The notes beneath the pieces were generated by a model. That model did not search any database. It was not told the DNA's origin and saw nothing but the letters and a program-made list of their open reading frames with translations. This document shows positions 57,417 to 64,000 of a stretch of 64,000 nucleotides of DNA, piece by piece. The DNA lies in contig JAFGCO010000002.1 of the NCBI GenBank assembly GCA_016932575.1, positions 80,625 through 144,624 of the forward strand, given 5' to 3'. Origin of the DNA: a bacterium. GTDB lineage: Bacteria > Zhuqueibacterota > QNDG01 > JAFGCO01. Position numbers and translations under genes: made by a program. Numbering within the stretch: the first letter of the stretch is position 1; each line of letters starts with the position of its first letter.

Positions 57417-58412
57417 ATGATTATTGAACAACGGGCATTCGCACGTGCCGGGCTTTTGGGCAATCCGTCGGACGGATATTTCGGAAAAACCATTTCGATC
57501 ATTGTGCGTAATTTTGGTGCACATGTTTCCCTTTACGAATCCCCGGAACTGCATATTGAACCTCAGATTGAAGATATCAACGCTTACAGGAATATTTATC
57601 ATCTTGTCGAATCCGTACAGCAAACCGGGTATTACGGCGGGGCACGGCTTTTAAAAGCCGCCATTAAAACGTTTTTTGAATACTGCATATCCCGGGGGCA
57701 TAAATTCTCGCATAAAAACTTCACCATCCGTTACCGGTCCTCGATTCCCCGTCAGGTGGGTCTTGCGGGCTCCAGTGCCATTATTACCGCGGCCATGCGG
57801 GCTTTAATGCAGTTTTATCATATCCGGATTCCTCAGGAGATCCTGCCAAATATTGTGCTGGCTGCTGAAACAAATGAACTGGGTATTAATGCCGGCCTTC
57901 AGGATCGTGTGATTCAAACCTATGAAGGTTGTGTCTATATGAATTTTGACAAGTCTCTGATGGAATCACAGGGATATGGAGAATACGAACAGCTTGATCC
58001 GCGAAATTTGCCCAAACTGTTTATTGCCTATCGAACCGATCTGAGCAAGGTATCGGGCAAAGTCTTAAACACGGTGCGCGCCCGGTGGGAGAAAAAAGAT
58101 TCTGAAGTTATTGAAACACTGAACCGGATCGCAGACATTGCCGAGCAGGGGAAAAAAGCCATTAAAGACCGTGATTACAAACGCCTCCATGACCTGATGA
58201 ATGAAAACTTCGATTGCCGCTCAAAGATTATGACAATCACCGACAAAAACTGGGCTCTCGTGAATACAGCACGTCAATGCGGCGCATCTGCAAAATTTAC
58301 CGGAAGCGGCGGTTCGGTCATTGGAATTTACCAGGATGATTTAATGTTAAACAAACTGGCAGTTGAACTGAAAAAAGTGAATGCCCGGGTAATCAAACCG
58401 TATATTTCATAA
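57417..58412 (+). CDS. Glucuronokinase-like GHMP kinase
   Basis: 331 residues. GHMP-kinase fold with the glycine-rich ATP loop 'PRQVGLAGSSAI' (111-122), catalytic Asp163 in 'GLQDR', and the C-terminal 'FTGSGGSV'. The N-terminal block 'RAFARAGLLGNPSDGYFGKT' and the 'TGYYGGARLLKAAI' segment match plant glucuronokinase (which phosphorylates D-glucuronate at C1) along the whole length, not galactokinase or LPS heptose kinases. The product, glucuronate-1-phosphate, is a substrate for a UDP-sugar pyrophosphorylase, and a galU-type gene follows by 18 nt. No Shine-Dalgarno is obvious before the ATG. Galacturonokinase activity cannot be excluded. Confidence 0.85.
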   Translation: MIIEQRAFARAGLLGNPSDGYFGKTISIIVRNFGAHVSLYESPELHIEPQIEDINAYRNIYHLVESVQQTGYYGGARLLKAAIKTFFEYCISRGHKFSHKNFTIRYRSSIPRQVGLAGSSAIITAAMRALMQFYHIRIPQEILPNIVLAAETNELGINAGLQDRVIQTYEGCVYMNFDKSLMESQGYGEYEQLDPRNLPKLFIAYRTDLSKVSGKVLNTVRARWEKKDSEVIETLNRIADIAEQGKKAIKDRDYKRLHDLMNENFDCRSKIMTITDKNWALVNTARQCGASAKFTGSGGSVIGIYQDDLMLNKLAVELKKVNARVIKPYIS

Positions 58413-58430
58413 TTTGGGAGTGTTTAAAAT

Positions 58431-59306
58431 ATGGTGAAAAAAGCTGTGATTCCTGCTGCAGGACTGGGCACGCGATTTCTGCCGGCCACAAAAGTGCAGC
58501 CCAAAGAGATGCTGCCCATTATTGATACCCCTACCATTCAATATGTCGTTCAGGAGGCTGTGGACGCCGGTATTGAAGATATTCTGGTCATCACGGGAAA
58601 AGGGAAACGCGCCATCGAAGACCATTTTGACCGAAATTTTGAACTTGAAAATCATCTGGAAGATAAAGGCTCCGAAGCGGCTTATGCCGAAATCCGGCGT
58701 TTGGCCGATATGGCCAATATTCACTTCATCCGGCAAAAAGAAATGAATGGACTCGGTGATGCCATTGCCCAGGCACGCTGGCATACAGGAAGCGATCCCT
58801 TTGTTGTGCTTCTCGGAGACACGGTAATGAAATCTGTTATTCCCGTCACGCGCCAGTTGATCGATATCTATGAACAATATCAGTGTTCCATTCTTGGGGT
58901 TGAGACAGTGCCAAAAGAGAAGGTATCGCGATATGGCATACTCGGCGGAAATAAAATCAGTGAACATATTATGGAAGTCACCGAGCTGATTGAAAAACCG
59001 GATCCGAAAGAGGCACCTTCCAATTTTGCAGTTGCAGCCAGATATATTTTGACTCCTGAGATTTACAAGGCGATCGCTGAAACCCCCAGAGGCAAAAACA
59101 ACGAAATTCAGATCACCGATGCCCTGAAAATTTTAATGCAGCGTGAGAAAATCATTGCCTATAAATTTGAGGGAAAACGGTACGACATAGGCAATAAACT
59201 GGATTATTTAAAAACCACCATTGAATTTGCAATGGAAAGGAAAGAATTTTCCAAACCTCTGATGAAATTCATCAAGACTTTAAGCGGTAAAAGGTCCAAA
59301 TCATAA
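58431..59306 (+). CDS. galU: UTP--sugar-1-phosphate uridylyltransferase (GalU type)
   Basis: 291 residues, normal GalU length. Nucleotide-binding 'VIPAAGLGTRFLPATK' with 'PKEMLPI', the metal Asp in 'VVLLGDT', 'YGILGG', 'ELIEKP', and 'EIQITDALK'. In most bacteria it makes UDP-glucose; downstream of a glucuronokinase-like gene it may act on glucuronate-1-phosphate to give UDP-glucuronate. GGAG lies about 11 nt before the ATG. Transcription continues into the TRAP genes. Confidence 0.9.
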   Translation: MVKKAVIPAAGLGTRFLPATKVQPKEMLPIIDTPTIQYVVQEAVDAGIEDILVITGKGKRAIEDHFDRNFELENHLEDKGSEAAYAEIRRLADMANIHFIRQKEMNGLGDAIAQARWHTGSDPFVVLLGDTVMKSVIPVTRQLIDIYEQYQCSILGVETVPKEKVSRYGILGGNKISEHIMEVTELIEKPDPKEAPSNFAVAARYILTPEIYKAIAETPRGKNNEIQITDALKILMQREKIIAYKFEGKRYDIGNKLDYLKTTIEFAMERKEFSKPLMKFIKTLSGKRSKS

Positions 59307-59332
59307 CAGACAGAAGACAAAGGAGATTGTTT

Positions 59333-60304
59333 ATGAAACGATTTTTCAGCATCCTTTTGTCACTGGGAATCATTTTTATATCCTGCCAGACCCGATCCCG
59401 GGTAACGGTGCTGAAGCTTGCTCATGCTCTGGATATTACGCATCCGGTGCATAAAGGCATGGTTGTCATGGCTGAAAAGCTTCAGGAAAAATCCGGGGGT
59501 AAAATGCAGGTGGATATATATCCCAGCGGACAATTGGGAAACGAACGTGAGCTGATCGAGATGCTTCAGATCGGCAGCCTTGCCATGACAAAAGTATCCA
59601 CTGCACCTTTGGAATCTTTCGTGCCCGAAATGAAAATTTTCGGTGTTCCCTATTTATTCCGTGATGAGGCACATCGATGGAAAGTGCTGAACGGTGAGAT
59701 TGGTAAAAAACTGCTTCTGGCAGGACAGAATTATCTGGTCCGGGGATTATGCTATTATGATGCCGGAAGCAGGAGTTTCTACACGAAAAATCAGCCGATC
59801 AGAACGCCTGATGATTTGAGTGGATTAAAAATACGCGTGATGAAAAGTATCACTTCAATGGAAATGGTAAAGAGTCTCGGCGGATCCGCGACACCTATCC
59901 CGTGGGGAGAACTGTATACGGCGCTTCAGCAAGGGGTTGTCGATGGAGCCGAAAACAATCCACCTAGTTTTCACCTCTCGCGCCATTATGAGGTATGCAA
60001 GTATTACAGTCTGGATGAGCACACATCGGTTCCTGATATTCTGCTGATGAGCAGGACTGTCTGGGAGCGCCTGACGCCCGAGGAACAAAAATGGCTCCAT
60101 GAAGCGGTGGATGAATCCATACCTGCGCAGAGACAGTTCTGGAAAGAAGCCGTGGATGAAGCACTGAAAGTCGTGCAGGAGGCAGACGTTCAGATCATCT
60201 ATCCGGATAAAACTCCGTTCCGGGAAAAAGTGAAATCCATGCACGAATCATACAAAGGAACACCGATTTACGATTTGATTCAAGAAATTAAAGCCATCGA
60301 ATAA
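59333..60304 (+). CDS. dctP: TRAP transporter substrate-binding lipoprotein (DctP family)
   Basis: 323 residues from the ATG at 59333 (AAAGGAG 7 nt upstream). Lipobox 'IFISC' (Cys18) anchors it, unlike the free periplasmic DctP of proteobacteria. Family motifs: 'HALDITHPVHKGM', 'GGKMQVDIYPSGQLGNERELIEML', the carboxylate-binding Arg in 'LKIRVMKS', and 'GVVDGAENNPPSF'. The last block is typical of binding proteins for uronates and other sugar acids. First of a complete dctP-Q-M set. Confidence 0.93.
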   Translation: MKRFFSILLSLGIIFISCQTRSRVTVLKLAHALDITHPVHKGMVVMAEKLQEKSGGKMQVDIYPSGQLGNERELIEMLQIGSLAMTKVSTAPLESFVPEMKIFGVPYLFRDEAHRWKVLNGEIGKKLLLAGQNYLVRGLCYYDAGSRSFYTKNQPIRTPDDLSGLKIRVMKSITSMEMVKSLGGSATPIPWGELYTALQQGVVDGAENNPPSFHLSRHYEVCKYYSLDEHTSVPDILLMSRTVWERLTPEEQKWLHEAVDESIPAQRQFWKEAVDEALKVVQEADVQIIYPDKTPFREKVKSMHESYKGTPIYDLIQEIKAIE

Positions 60305-60318
60305 ATGAGGACAATCCC

Positions 60319-60831
60319 ATGTTAAAATTTATTGATATTGTCAACAAAGTTGTTTCAAAAATTTTGATTGTGCTGATGGCCGCCATTGTCCTTGATGTCA
60401 CCTGGCAGGTGGTCACCCGCTTTATTTTACGGAATCCCAGTTCATTTACCGAAGAACTGGCCGGTTTCTTATTAATCTGGATCGGCCTTTTAGGCGCGAG
60501 TCACGCGCTCTATACAAAATCACATCTGGGAATCGATATATTGACCTACAAACTCACAGGTGTCAAACGGCAGATTGTGGAAATGGCTGTTAATGCGTTT
60601 GTCTTTCTTTTCGCACTGTTTGTTATGGTCATCGGAGGATTAAAACTGGTAAACCTGACACTCAGGCTGAACCAAATATCGCCAGGCATAAAAATCCCCA
60701 TGGGGTATGTATATACGGTGCTCCCCATATCGGGAATACTCATGATGCTTTATGCGTTTGGATTTATTTTAAAAGCGATAAAAGGAGCCGATGAGGCATC
60801 GGCCAAGCATCAAATCAGCGCATTGGATTAA
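60319..60831 (+). CDS. dctQ: TRAP transporter small membrane subunit
   Basis: 170 residues, four membrane helices (about 13-33, 48-66, 88-112, 130-150), with 'VTWQVVTRFILRNPSSFTEE' and 'WIGLLGASHALYTKSHLGID' matching DctQ. It bridges the binding protein and DctM. Starts 14 nt after dctP. Confidence 0.93.
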   Translation: MLKFIDIVNKVVSKILIVLMAAIVLDVTWQVVTRFILRNPSSFTEELAGFLLIWIGLLGASHALYTKSHLGIDILTYKLTGVKRQIVEMAVNAFVFLFALFVMVIGGLKLVNLTLRLNQISPGIKIPMGYVYTVLPISGILMMLYAFGFILKAIKGADEASAKHQISALD

Positions 60832-60864
60832 ACATGAAATTCGAAAAATAAGGAGAGAGACCTC

Positions 60865-62160
60865 ATGGAACTTTCCGTGATTGTCCTGATAGTCAGCTTT
60901 GTTACACTTTTATTGCTGAGCGTGCCAATCGCGATTGCCATTGGTATTACAACCATACTCACTATGCTGTTTACAATTCCGCCGGATCCGGCCATTACCA
61001 CAGTTGCGCAGCAGATGGCCACTGGAATTAACAGTTTTGCCCTGCTCGCGATTCCATTTTTTATTCTTTCAGGATTGCTGATGGGCCGTGGCGGTATCGC
61101 CCGCCGTCTGGTGGATTTTGCGAAAGTGCTGGTTGGCATGTTTCCCGGTGGACTGGCCTATGTGAATGTACTTGCCTGTATGTTTTTCGGCGCCATTTCC
61201 GGATCGGCCGCTGCAGCCACCTCGGCGATCGGTGGCTTTATGGTTCCTATGATGAATAAAGAGGGATATGAAAAGAATTTCAACACGGCTGTCACGGTTA
61301 CCGGTGCCACTACCGGTCTTTTAATTCCACCCAGCAATGTATTGATCGTTTACTCGCTGGCAAGCGGAGGCGTTTCAATTGCCGCCCTGTTTATTGCAGG
61401 CTATCTGCCGGGCATTCTGGTGGGGCTGGGATTGATGGGCGTATGTGCTGTCGTGGCCTTAATTAAAAAATATCCGGTTGGCGAGCGGGTAGGCTTTGTC
61501 GATGCCCTTAAAAAACTTCTTGATGCAATTCCGAGTCTGCTGCTGATTGTCATCGTTATTGGCGGTATCATTGCCGGATATTTCACCGCAACCGAAGCCA
61601 GCGCTGTAGCAGTCCTGTATTCATTACTGCTTTCCGTACTGTTCTATCGTGAAGTAAAAATCAAACAATTACCCGAAATTCTGTTGAAAACTGTGGAAAC
61701 CACTGCAATCGTCATGTTGCTCATCGGCACATCCAAAGCCATGTCCTGGATTCTGTCCTATGAAAACATACCTCAAAACATAAGCGCGGCACTGATTGGT
61801 TTTTCAGAAAGCAAATTCGTCATTCTGCTGATGATCAATTTAATTCTGCTGATTGTAGGAACTTTTATGGACATGACCCCGGCGATTTTGATATTTACCC
61901 CCATTTTTTTACCGATTGTTACCCAATTGGGAATCACCCCTCTTCACTTCGGAATTGTCATGGTGCTGAACCTTTGCATCGGTCTGTGCACACCACCGGT
62001 CGGATCGGTTCTGTTCCTCGGCTGCAGCATCGGAAAAACCACCATTGCCAGAGTCACAAAATCCCTGCTGCCGTTTTATGCTGTCATGGTGGCGGCCCTG
62101 CTGCTGGTCACCTACATTCCATGGATCGCCGAAGTACTGCCCCGCGCATTCGGATACTGA
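60865..62160 (+). CDS. dctM: TRAP transporter large membrane subunit
   Basis: 431 residues with about twelve helices. DctM motifs: 'LAIPFFILSGLLMGRGGIARRLVDFA', 'GAISGSAAAATSAIGGFM', 'LIPPSNVLIVYS' and the C-terminal 'GTFMDMTPAILIFTPIFLPI' and 'IGLCTPPVGSVLF'. Forms the Na+-coupled translocation path. AAGGAGAG precedes the ATG. Ends the plus-strand arm of the uronate locus, just before a strong terminator. Confidence 0.95.
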   Translation: MELSVIVLIVSFVTLLLLSVPIAIAIGITTILTMLFTIPPDPAITTVAQQMATGINSFALLAIPFFILSGLLMGRGGIARRLVDFAKVLVGMFPGGLAYVNVLACMFFGAISGSAAAATSAIGGFMVPMMNKEGYEKNFNTAVTVTGATTGLLIPPSNVLIVYSLASGGVSIAALFIAGYLPGILVGLGLMGVCAVVALIKKYPVGERVGFVDALKKLLDAIPSLLLIVIVIGGIIAGYFTATEASAVAVLYSLLLSVLFYREVKIKQLPEILLKTVETTAIVMLLIGTSKAMSWILSYENIPQNISAALIGFSESKFVILLMINLILLIVGTFMDMTPAILIFTPIFLPIVTQLGITPLHFGIVMVLNLCIGLCTPPVGSVLFLGCSIGKTTIARVTKSLLPFYAVMVAALLLVTYIPWIAEVLPRAFGY

Positions 62161-62188
62161 TTCTAGAATTATTTGTTATGACATAATG

Positions 62189-62226
62189 ACCTTCAGAAGG
62201 CGGTTGCCCTTCTGAAGGTTTTTTTA
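62189..62226 (+). terminator. Rho-independent terminator after the TRAP genes
   Basis: Stem ACCTTCAGAAGG / CCTTCTGAAGGT with a 7-nt loop, then seven T. It closes the transcript that begins at the symporter or at one of the envelope genes. Confidence 0.92.
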
Positions 62227-62240
62227 AAAACCACTTGACT

Positions 62241-62262
62241 TATACCTTTTTTATACCTACCT
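62241..62262 (+). promoter_or_regulatory. Direct repeat upstream of lexA, candidate LexA box
   Basis: TATACCT occurs at 62241 and 62252, exactly 11 nt (one helical turn) apart, directly after TTGACT (62235-62240) and 26 nt or less before the lexA ATG. Direct-repeat LexA boxes with an 11-nt period are known from other phyla. Confidence 0.45.
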
Positions 62263-62272
62263 TTCTTTTGCC

Positions 62273-62869
62273 ATGCTGACAGAAAAACAACAGGCTGTAT
62301 ACCGGTACCTTCAACGGTATATCGAGGCCAGGGGATTCGCTCCCTCGTACGACGAGATCCGGCAGCATTTCGGATTTCAGTCCTTTCAGTCGGTTCAGAA
62401 GCACCTTCGGCAACTCGAGCGAAAGGGATATATCCGTACGGGACGCAAAAACCAGAAGCGGGCCATCCGCCTCACTGAACACGGCGGGACAACCGTGGTG
62501 CTGCCCATGGCCGGTCTGGTGGCGGCAGGCAGCCCCATCGAGCCGGTCGAACAGCGGGAAACCGCGGATGTGCCTGAAGAAATGCTGGGTTCAGGTGAAT
62601 ACTTTGCACTCAGGGTCACCGGTAACTCCATGATTGAGGAAGGCATTTTTGACGGAGACACCATTGTCGTCCGGCGGCAATCCGTTGCGGAAAACGGACA
62701 AACCGTGGTAGCCCTGGTGGACGGCGAAGCCACCGTGAAAAAGTATTATCGCCGGGGTCAAGAAATTGAACTTCGTCCCGCCAATCCTGTCATGACCTCC
62801 ATCAGGGTACGCCAGGGGGATTTCGCGATACAGGGAGTGGTAGCCGGTCTGATGCGAAAGTATCGGTGA
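62273..62869 (+). CDS. lexA: SOS-response repressor LexA
   Basis: 198 residues. Winged-helix N-terminus ('LTEKQQAVYRYLQRYIEARGFAPSYDEI'), cleavage site Ala85-Gly86 in 'VAAGSP', catalytic Ser119 ('TGNSMIEEG') and Lys156 ('EATVKKYY'), the same numbering as E. coli LexA. It represses DNA-repair genes until RecA-stimulated self-cleavage. No Shine-Dalgarno is visible before the ATG. Codon use is richer in G/C at third positions than in the neighbouring TRAP genes, and the palindrome/transposase region follows directly, so the gene may have moved with that segment or this may be a second lexA. Confidence 0.94.
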   Translation: MLTEKQQAVYRYLQRYIEARGFAPSYDEIRQHFGFQSFQSVQKHLRQLERKGYIRTGRKNQKRAIRLTEHGGTTVVLPMAGLVAAGSPIEPVEQRETADVPEEMLGSGEYFALRVTGNSMIEEGIFDGDTIVVRRQSVAENGQTVVALVDGEATVKKYYRRGQEIELRPANPVMTSIRVRQGDFAIQGVVAGLMRKYR

Positions 62870-62940
62870 TGTACAAGAACACAATCGAAGAAATGAAAAG
62901 TTAGTGCTTCTCCGAACGGGAAAAGCACCGGGGATAAAAA

Positions 62941-63237
62941 ATGACAAAGCAAATAACAAAAACTCCCGGAGCACTTCGAAAAAGCATGACCGATGCCGAG
63001 AAATTATTAAACGGGAATCCAGCTCCCGGAATCCCCCCAGCAGAGACTGCTGAAGAAAACGGACTGAAGCGACCGAACACCTCCGGGAGGTTTTCTCAGC
63101 AAATTCGGAAACTGAGAAAATTCAATGCAAAAGGCCTCCCGGAGGTGTCCCCGAAACATTTTCAACAGTCTTGCAGGGACGGGAATAAGGGTTGCCATCT
63201 CAGGACGTTATTTATCAATGCCATTGAAGATGCATAA
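62941..63237 (+). CDS. Doubtful small reading frame over a palindrome-rich stretch
   Basis: 98 codons from ATG to a stop 2 nt before the transposase start. I recognise no family. The sequence runs through several inverted repeats, has no clear ribosome-binding site, and lacks an obvious fold. It may be a chance frame in the left end of the IS200-like element. Listed because it fills the gap between lexA and the transposase. Confidence 0.2.
   Translation: MTKQITKTPGALRKSMTDAEKLLNGNPAPGIPPAETAEENGLKRPNTSGRFSQQIRKLRKFNAKGLPEVSPKHFQQSCRDGNKGCHLRTLFINAIEDA
62963..63148. repeat. Nested inverted repeats, probable left end of an IS200/RAYT-like element
   Basis: Outer arms ACACCTCCGGGAGG (63077-63090) and CCTCCCGGAGGTGT (63135-63148), with inner arms TTTTCTCAG (63091-63099) and CTGAGAAAA (63112-63120), pair into one long interrupted hairpin. 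Each outer arm is itself almost palindromic. Related CTCCCGGA cores occur at 62963 and 63023, and CAGCAG-AGA-CTGCTG at 63038-63052 makes another hairpin. Confidence 0.7.
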
Positions 63238-63239
63238 CC

Positions 63240-63758
63240 ATGAATCATCCACTCACCCAAATCTGGATCCATGCCATCTGGAGCACACGTGACCGGCTGC
63301 CTTTGATGAAAAAAAACTTTCGCACGCAGCTCGACACGTATCTGCGGTACAAGCTTCAGGAAATGGGCTGCCTGGTGCGTATAATCAACGGCACGGTAGA
63401 TCACATGCACGCCTTGTTCCAGTTGCCCCATGAAAGGCCCCTGACCCGTCTGATGGATCACATCAAAGGCGAATCCTCCCGCTGGATCAATCAGCAGCGG
63501 TTTCTCCAAACGCCGTTTTCCTGGGAGACGGGTTACTGCGCCCTGTCTGTCAGCGGCTCTGTGGTGCCACGGGTCGAAGCATTCATCCGGGATCAGACAC
63601 TGCTTCACCAGAAAATGACATTTGACCAGGAATACCGCCAGTTTCTGACCAAATGCGGGTTCATCGAACAGGGATGGATACCTTCAGAGATAGAAAAGCA
63701 CAAAAGGCCTGTCCCGGTCACCGCCCAAGAGATCGAATGGGAGTCACCCTCCCATTGA
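63240..63758 (+). CDS. IS200/IS605-like TnpA transposase with catalytic Tyr replaced
   Basis: 172 residues of the Y1/HUH transposase family. The metal-binding HUH pair is intact (His55-Met-His57 in 'TVDHMHALF'), as is 'WETGYCALSVSGS', but the helix that should read YIxxQ reads Phe115-Ile-Arg-Asp-Gln119 (codon TTC), so the nucleophilic tyrosine is missing. It should be unable to cut DNA by the usual mechanism. It may be a dying copy or a domesticated DNA-binding protein. Flanked by hairpins on both sides and in a GC-rich patch unlike the rest of the window. Confidence 0.85.
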   Translation: MNHPLTQIWIHAIWSTRDRLPLMKKNFRTQLDTYLRYKLQEMGCLVRIINGTVDHMHALFQLPHERPLTRLMDHIKGESSRWINQQRFLQTPFSWETGYCALSVSGSVVPRVEAFIRDQTLLHQKMTFDQEYRQFLTKCGFIEQGWIPSEIEKHKRPVPVTAQEIEWESPSH

Positions 63759-63760
63759 TC

Positions 63761-63780
63761 CCCTCCCGTCAAGGGAAGGG
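63761..63780 (+). repeat. Hairpin after the transposase, candidate right end
   Basis: CCCTCCC-GTCAA-GGGAAGGG pairs with a single bulged A and begins 3 nt after the transposase stop. It could be the right-end hairpin that IS200-type transposases recognise, or a simple terminator-like structure. Confidence 0.45.
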
Positions 63781-63914
63781 AAAACTGTTCTCGTCGGCTC
63801 CTGCAAAAGCGGCTGAAAATAACACAAAATAATAGAGTGAGCGATGTAAAGAATACTACAATGAACAAAAATCATAAACAAACAATACCCCACTAAACAG
63901 AAATCCATAATACC

Positions 63915-64000
63915 GGGGCTGTATCAAAAGTTAAAAAAACAGGATAAACCACGGAGTTCACAGAGGAGGCACAGAGAACACAAAGGATTAATAATATTCA
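63915..64000. repeat. IS-end-like sequence and dispersed 'CACGGAG' repeat at window edge
   Basis: GGGGCTGTATCAAAAGTT (63915-63932) resembles the terminal inverted repeat of IS1182/IS5-type elements. From about 63955 the sequence (ACCACGGAGTTCACAGAGGA and on) is of the purine-rich 'CACGGAGnnCACAGAG' kind found dispersed between genes in many environmental bacterial genomes. No coding frame is evident in 63759-64000. Confidence 0.4.

Noticed and set aside
1..64000. tRNA, rRNA, CRISPR arrays, prophage and anti-phage systems
   Set aside because: Looked for in the gaps on both strands; no cloverleaf-like, regularly spaced repeat or cas/phage-like genes were found by eye.

Overview
The window reads as one contiguous piece of a moderately AT-rich, Gram-negative-type chromosome from the Fibrobacterota-Chlorobiota-Bacteroidota (FCB) side of the bacterial tree, probably a little-cultured lineage such as KSB1, Calditrichota or a relative. 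Two proteins end in the 'NYPNPFN' type C-terminal module typical of those phyla. There are outer-membrane barrels, a Lol-type ABC transporter and many lipoproteins. At least seven intergenic regions carry TTGACA/TTGATT-17-TATATT-like promoters, so the main sigma factor uses the ordinary consensus and not the divergent Bacteroidota one. No tRNA, rRNA, CRISPR array or prophage is visible.

Layout. 1-5200: three tandem secreted proteins (two right-handed beta-helix proteins and one of unknown type) that share the same ~115-residue C-terminal domain, followed by a convergent 14-blade propeller sensor kinase. 8.6-14.4 kb: a TetR-controlled five-gene envelope-transport operon (outer-membrane porin-like protein, TetR, MMPL/RND exporter, LolA-like protein, GyrI-like secreted protein) with promoter, operator and terminator all legible. 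14.5-20 kb: a large membrane/TPR protein, an ECF sigma/anti-sigma/Spy-like set, two ferritin-like proteins and CdsA. 20-32.5 kb: housekeeping genes on the minus strand (clpC, lolD, lolC/E, a kelch secreted protein, lysS, prfB with its programmed frameshift, purD, uvrB). 32.6-36.4 kb: a DNRLRE-like lipoprotein, a FadL-like barrel and a TPR lipoprotein. 36.8-43.6 kb: glyA-nrdR-rnfCDGEA-tatC, with no rnfB. 43.6-46.1 kb: a barrel/coiled-coil/TPR fusion and a nucleoside phosphorylase.

46.1-62.2 kb is the most interesting part, a divergent uronic-acid locus. The minus-strand arm is an AraR-like GntR/LacI regulator, tagaturonate epimerase (uxaE), a fructuronate-reductase-like SDR, 6-phosphogluconate dehydrogenase (gnd), a LarA-family nickel hydroxyacid epimerase and a PfkB/KDG-type kinase. 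The plus-strand arm is a Na+/solute symporter, two envelope proteins, a plant-type glucuronokinase, galU and a complete TRAP transporter, closed by a strong terminator. Read together, the genes suggest uptake of free uronates, one branch that may run mannonate -> gluconate -> 6-phosphogluconate -> pentose phosphate in place of the usual dehydratase route, and a second branch that salvages glucuronate to UDP-glucuronate. With the beta-helix secreted proteins at the left end, this suggests an organism that lives on uronate-rich polysaccharide.

62.2-64 kb is compositionally different (more GC-rich). It holds lexA, a palindrome-rich stretch, an IS200-like transposase whose catalytic tyrosine is replaced by phenylalanine, and repeat/IS remnants at the window edge.
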